From JBFLXN01 sp040755715 [NCBI: Candidatus Edwardsbacteria bacterium] (GTDB lineage Bacteria > Edwardsbacteria > AC1 > JBFLXN01), in contig JBFLXN010000003.1 of the NCBI GenBank assembly GCA_040755715.1, positions 1 through 43,114 on the forward strand: a stretch of DNA of 43,114 bases. The letters run 5' to 3'. Positions within the stretch are counted from its first letter, which is position 1, and the number at the start of each line of letters is the position of its first letter. The translations under genes were made by a program, and so were the position numbers. The notes beneath the pieces are model-generated. The model worked only from the letters and a program-made list of their open reading frames with translations, was not told the origin of the DNA and ran no database searches. Shown here piece by piece: positions 40,305 through 43,114 of the stretch.

Positions 40305-42977
40305 CTACCGCAATAGAATCATTTTCCTTGTCGCCGAAAAACCTCCTGCCTCTAACCGATAGAAATAGATTCCATTGGCTACCTGTTTGCCTGTGTCATC
40401 TCTTCCATCCCAGCTTATCTTGTAGACTCCGGGGCTCTTAGGTTCATTAATCAAGGTCTTCACCAATTGCCCAGCGAGATTGTAGATTTTTAGAGTAGTG
40501 TGGCTAATGGCTGATAGCTCATGGCTGATAGCGGACAGCGAATAGCGAATAGCGGTTTGTGAAGAAAACGGATTTGGAGCATTCTGATAGAGTTTGCATC
40601 GCCCCCAATGTGCTAAGGAGCCACCAGCAGTAACAATTATCGGCTCTAAGGGATAGTAGGTCACCAGCCCAGCAATATCTATATCCACTAAGCGATAAGC
40701 GTAAGTAACCCCAAAAGTCACATCTCTGTCCACAAAACTATATTGAGTCGGCGTAGGTTTCGTTCCCTGCCCGGGAATAGTAGCGATTACTGTCCATCTG
40801 TGCTCATCTGGTTTCTCATCTGTGAAATCTGTGTTCCTTTCAATCTGCCACTGATAATTGTCAACTTCACTGGCAGTTTCCCAGATAAGCAAGATGTTAT
40901 TTCCTTGCGGCATTGCTTCAAACCACGAAAATTCCACCGCAGTAGGACCCTTCAAACGATAACTCGCCAGAACATCAAGTTTCCCATATCCCCAGAGACC
41001 ATCAATCCAACCCGATTCTCCATTGCTCTTTCTGGCAGCGCCAGTCAAGAGGTTAGCTAACGCTTCTGAACTATAGTTAGGGGCATAATTTAGAAGTTGA
41101 ATCATTGCCCCGGCGACATAGGTGGCCGAGAAACTGGTGCCCCATTGAACATCATGCCCACTATTCACCAAATAAGAAGATTGAGGGAAATAATCAGCTG
41201 AACGGGTAGAAACAATCACTCTACCCGGAGCACACAGGTCTGGTTTTTTGTTTCCATCTCGTAAGGGTCCCCGACTTGACCACCAGGCAAAATCACCTAT
41301 CTCACCACTGATTGTCTGCCACATTTCATTGATATCCTGCCAAGAATTCTTCGTAGTATAAGCTCCGACTGTTATCGCTCGTTTTGCCCCTCCTGGTGGA
41401 CCTATTTCATAAGCGTCATCAGCGGAAAGGAGTCTATTCCATAAACCATTATTCTTTAAGAAATAACCCTGACCAGTGGGAATCCAAGCGTCTATCTTAG
41501 TTCCCACATCACCAAAGAATTGAAGCCCAAACCACTGGTCTCCACCCTCTTCAAAGACATTATCTGCATAAGCAGTGAGTTCTACTGAGGCTAATGAACT
41601 TCCCGGACGATATGGTTTGCGATGAAATAGATAAACTCTATCAACTGGTCCAGGAAGACCGGGCCCTAGCTGCAAATCTTGACCAGAAGGCAACCAACTA
41701 CTAACAAAATAACTTCCTAAATTTTCTCCGGGAATAATCACTCTCACCAATTCTGAGCTATTCACTTCATAAAATGCTTGACAGTCTATCCTTTGCCGAC
41801 CGTCTGCGTCCACAGTAAAAGCTAGCACACTTAAAGAATCCCAGGCAGAAGAAGAACTATCCCCGACTGAAACTGTCCCTCCGGCGTGAATCTGGCTTCC
41901 TCCAAAATTACCCGCCGCCACCGCTATACCTCTGCCAGTTTGCGGAGTTGGGTCATTTAAAGGATTGAAAAGACTATCAATCATAAGTTCAATTGTTTCG
42001 GTCCCATCATGCGGACCATAATGATTCATCCAGCCAACTGAAAGGGCAAATGGTTTTCCAATCGCTTCTGCTTTATCCACAAGATACTGCAAGGCCTCTA
42101 AGAAGTGAGCCGTTCCGGTAAAATCAAATTTCACCCCGATAATCTCGGCTTCGGACGCCATTCCACCATAGATTGCATCATCACTCACGGCACAACCAGT
42201 AGAATGCGTTCCGTGACCTACAAAATCTTTCGGAAGGTCAAATGGTGGAGTTATGTCAATAGTTTCCTTGGTCCATTCTCGCCCATAAGTATAGCCAGCT
42301 GGTGATAAACCCGTGTTGTCCGTTTGGTCCCAGAGATAAAGAACTCTCGTTTTTTCGTCTGCATCCTTGAAATCCGGGCTATTCAAGTCTATCCCGGTAT
42401 CAATGAAGCCAAAGAGAACTCCTTTACCCTTAAATCCCAGCCCTTGCATTTCATCACCCCTTACATCTCTTATCGCTGAATCATTTTGCGCATAGAGGGG
42501 CTTTGACGCCTCAATCCAGGTTATCTCTTCAAAGCTGGCTATTTCCTCCAGTTGAGAAATGGATACCTCAGTTGTCACTATTGTTCCGGTAATAGAATGA
42601 GGACTAAGTCCTATTGATTTAAGTCTTTGTAGCCCATCAGGATTTCTTAGATGAATGATTACCTGGACAGATGATTGACCCCTCCCTTTATCCCTCCCCC
42701 ATGGGGAGATGGAATGGGTGAAGTCTACCCTTCGTTGTGCAAAGTAATTGCTTGGAAGAGATTGAAACGGTCTCAAACTAGCATATTCTCTCTGTTGGGT
42801 TAGATTAAACTCAGATATTAGAAGGGGGTCAATCTTTGCCAGGACTGGTGTAGAGACGGGTTTGAAACCAGTCTCTACACCTCTGGCTATGGCAAATCCT
42901 AAAAAGACCCCTAACAGGAGGGAGACGATTATTATAACAATCTCTCTCTTTCTCTCAAAAATTTCGGATATTTCCAT
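40305..42977 (-). CDS. secreted subtilisin-family (S8) serine protease with YPNPF-type sorting domain
   Basis: 890 residues. Start ATG 42977 follows GGAGGACTAAA. The N-terminal hydrophobic segment (EIVIIIVSLLLGVFLGFAIA) is a signal or anchor, then a propeptide. Catalytic triad: Asp193 (GFIDTGIDLNSPDF), His255 (VGHGTHSTGC), Ser615 (GTSFSATYVAGA). Then a fibronectin-like stretch (FSWFEAMPQGNNILLIWETAS) and the FlgD-like tail beginning LYQNAPNPFSSQTAIRYSLS and ending RKMILLR (note NAPNPF instead of NYPNPF). Three in-frame repeats: residues about 33-44 (GVETGFKPVSTPV), 86-98 (SISPWGRDKGRGQ) and about 808-825 (SAISHELSAISH), the last inside the sorting domain. Probably processes or degrades surface or external protein. 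Confidence 0.92.
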   Translation of the reverse strand: MEISEIFERKREIVIIIVSLLLGVFLGFAIARGVETGFKPVSTPVLAKIDPLLISEFNLTQQREYASLRPFQSLPSNYFAQRRVDFTHSISPWGRDKGRGQSSVQVIIHLRNPDGLQRLKSIGLSPHSITGTIVTTEVSISQLEEIASFEEITWIEASKPLYAQNDSAIRDVRGDEMQGLGFKGKGVLFGFIDTGIDLNSPDFKDADEKTRVLYLWDQTDNTGLSPAGYTYGREWTKETIDITPPFDLPKDFVGHGTHSTGCAVSDDAIYGGMASEAEIIGVKFDFTGTAHFLEALQYLVDKAEAIGKPFALSVGWMNHYGPHDGTETIELMIDSLFNPLNDPTPQTGRGIAVAAGNFGGSQIHAGGTVSVGDSSSSAWDSLSVLAFTVDADGRQRIDCQAFYEVNSSELVRVIIPGENLGSYFVSSWLPSGQDLQLGPGLPGPVDRVYLFHRKPYRPGSSLASVELTAYADNVFEEGGDQWFGLQFFGDVGTKIDAWIPTGQGYFLKNNGLWNRLLSADDAYEIGPPGGAKRAITVGAYTTKNSWQDINEMWQTISGEIGDFAWWSSRGPLRDGNKKPDLCAPGRVIVSTRSADYFPQSSYLVNSGHDVQWGTSFSATYVAGAMIQLLNYAPNYSSEALANLLTGAARKSNGESGWIDGLWGYGKLDVLASYRLKGPTAVEFSWFEAMPQGNNILLIWETASEVDNYQWQIERNTDFTDEKPDEHRWTVIATIPGQGTKPTPTQYSFVDRDVTFGVTYAYRLVDIDIAGLVTYYPLEPIIVTAGGSLAHWGRCKLYQNAPNPFSSQTAIRYSLSAISHELSAISHTTLKIYNLAGQLVKTLINEPKSPGVYKISWDGRDDTGKQVANGIYFYRLEAGGFSATRKMILLR
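40502..40556. repeat. GGCTGATAGC quasi-tandem repeat in the subtilase sorting domain
   Basis: GGCTAATGGCTGATAGC, TCATGGCTGATAGC, GGACAGCGAATAGCGAATAGC in a row. Read on the minus strand as YSLSAISHELSAISH within the first strands of the tail. Confidence 0.75.
42682..42720. repeat. CCCTCCC family palindrome in the subtilase propeptide
   Basis: CCCTCCCTTTATCCCTCCC-CCAT-GGGGAGATGGAATGGG. In frame, encodes HSISPWGRDKGRGQ in the propeptide region, upstream of the protease domain. Confidence 0.75.
42847..42881. repeat. GTAGAGACGGGTTT palindrome next to the subtilase signal
   Basis: GGTGTAGAGACGGGTTT (42847-42863) faces GAAACCAGTCTCTACACC (42864-42881), 16 of 17 pairs with almost no loop. In frame, read as GVETGFKPVSTP directly after the hydrophobic signal segment. 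Confidence 0.85.
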
Positions 42978-43114
42978 TTTAGTCCTCCAAGATAAACCTA
43001 TATGTTATACTAATAGGTGTGGTAATTGTTTTTGTAATTGGATCTGTAAGTGTTTTTTAGTTGTTTTTGTCAGTAGCTTTGGTGTAATATTTACTATGCT
43101 AACTCCAGGTTCTG

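Overview
The window is about 43 kb of a moderately AT-rich bacterial chromosome from a diderm. It carries TamA/BamA-like and TamB-like envelope assembly genes, two GT9 (heptosyltransferase-type) glycosyltransferase domains, a PorV-like barrel, TonB-domain and lipoprotein signals, and three secreted proteins with a YPNPF-type C-terminal sorting/FlgD-like Ig domain. SpoVG, RecG, MurJ, ScpB and IspE are present as housekeeping genes. This mix suggests an uncultured lineage near the FCB group (WOR-3/Stahlbacteria-like or a neighbour). That placement is inference from gene content, not phylogeny. No phage, plasmid, CRISPR or transposase gene was seen.

Layout. 1-6757: a GNAT-DUF3795 fusion gene divergent from recG, then an EFR1-type flavodoxin/ferredoxin fused to a GT9 domain, then a second GT9 gene. 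6804-13987: a VWA membrane protein, a rhomboid protease overlapping a 917-residue protein with a class III cyclase-like domain, and a REC-GAF-GGDEF regulator. 14102-17541: an HI0933-family flavoprotein, murJ and scpB. 17553-20078 (minus): a coupled set of CsgG-like TPR lipoprotein, DUF502 membrane protein and CBS/CorC protein. 20315-21838: ispE, spoVG and tRNA-Gln(UUG). 21840-22510: a non-coding stretch packed with perfect hairpins and a MITE-like element. 22514-26494: a MoxR ATPase and three Fe-S proteins (radical SAM, EndoIII-fold, AmrS). 26563-28701: a peptide-type solute-binding lipoprotein fused to a TonB C-terminal domain. 28698-35413 (minus): tamA-like, tamB-like and PorV-like genes. 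35672-42977 (minus): a hypothetical protein and three secreted sorting-domain proteins, including a subtilase.

The most striking property is the density of short palindromic and quasi-tandem repeats of more than a dozen families. They fill most intergenic gaps and are also found in frame inside at least ten genes: GNAT-DUF3795, EFR1-GT9, waaF-like, csgG-like, ispE, amrS, tamB-like, the 35672 gene, the lamin-tail protein and the subtilase. One family with CCCGTTAGAAA/TTTCTAACGGG arms occurs three times, always inside a gene and always read as (N)xVRN...SNGx. This looks like colonisation of proteins by palindromic elements, similar in principle to Rickettsia palindromic elements but with several unrelated families at once.

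Promoters are readable at several starts (TTGACA, 17-18 bp spacer, often TGn before the -10). Three genes (ispE, the VWA gene, recG) have predicted transcription starts within about 0-11 nt of the ATG, suggesting leaderless or near-leaderless mRNAs.
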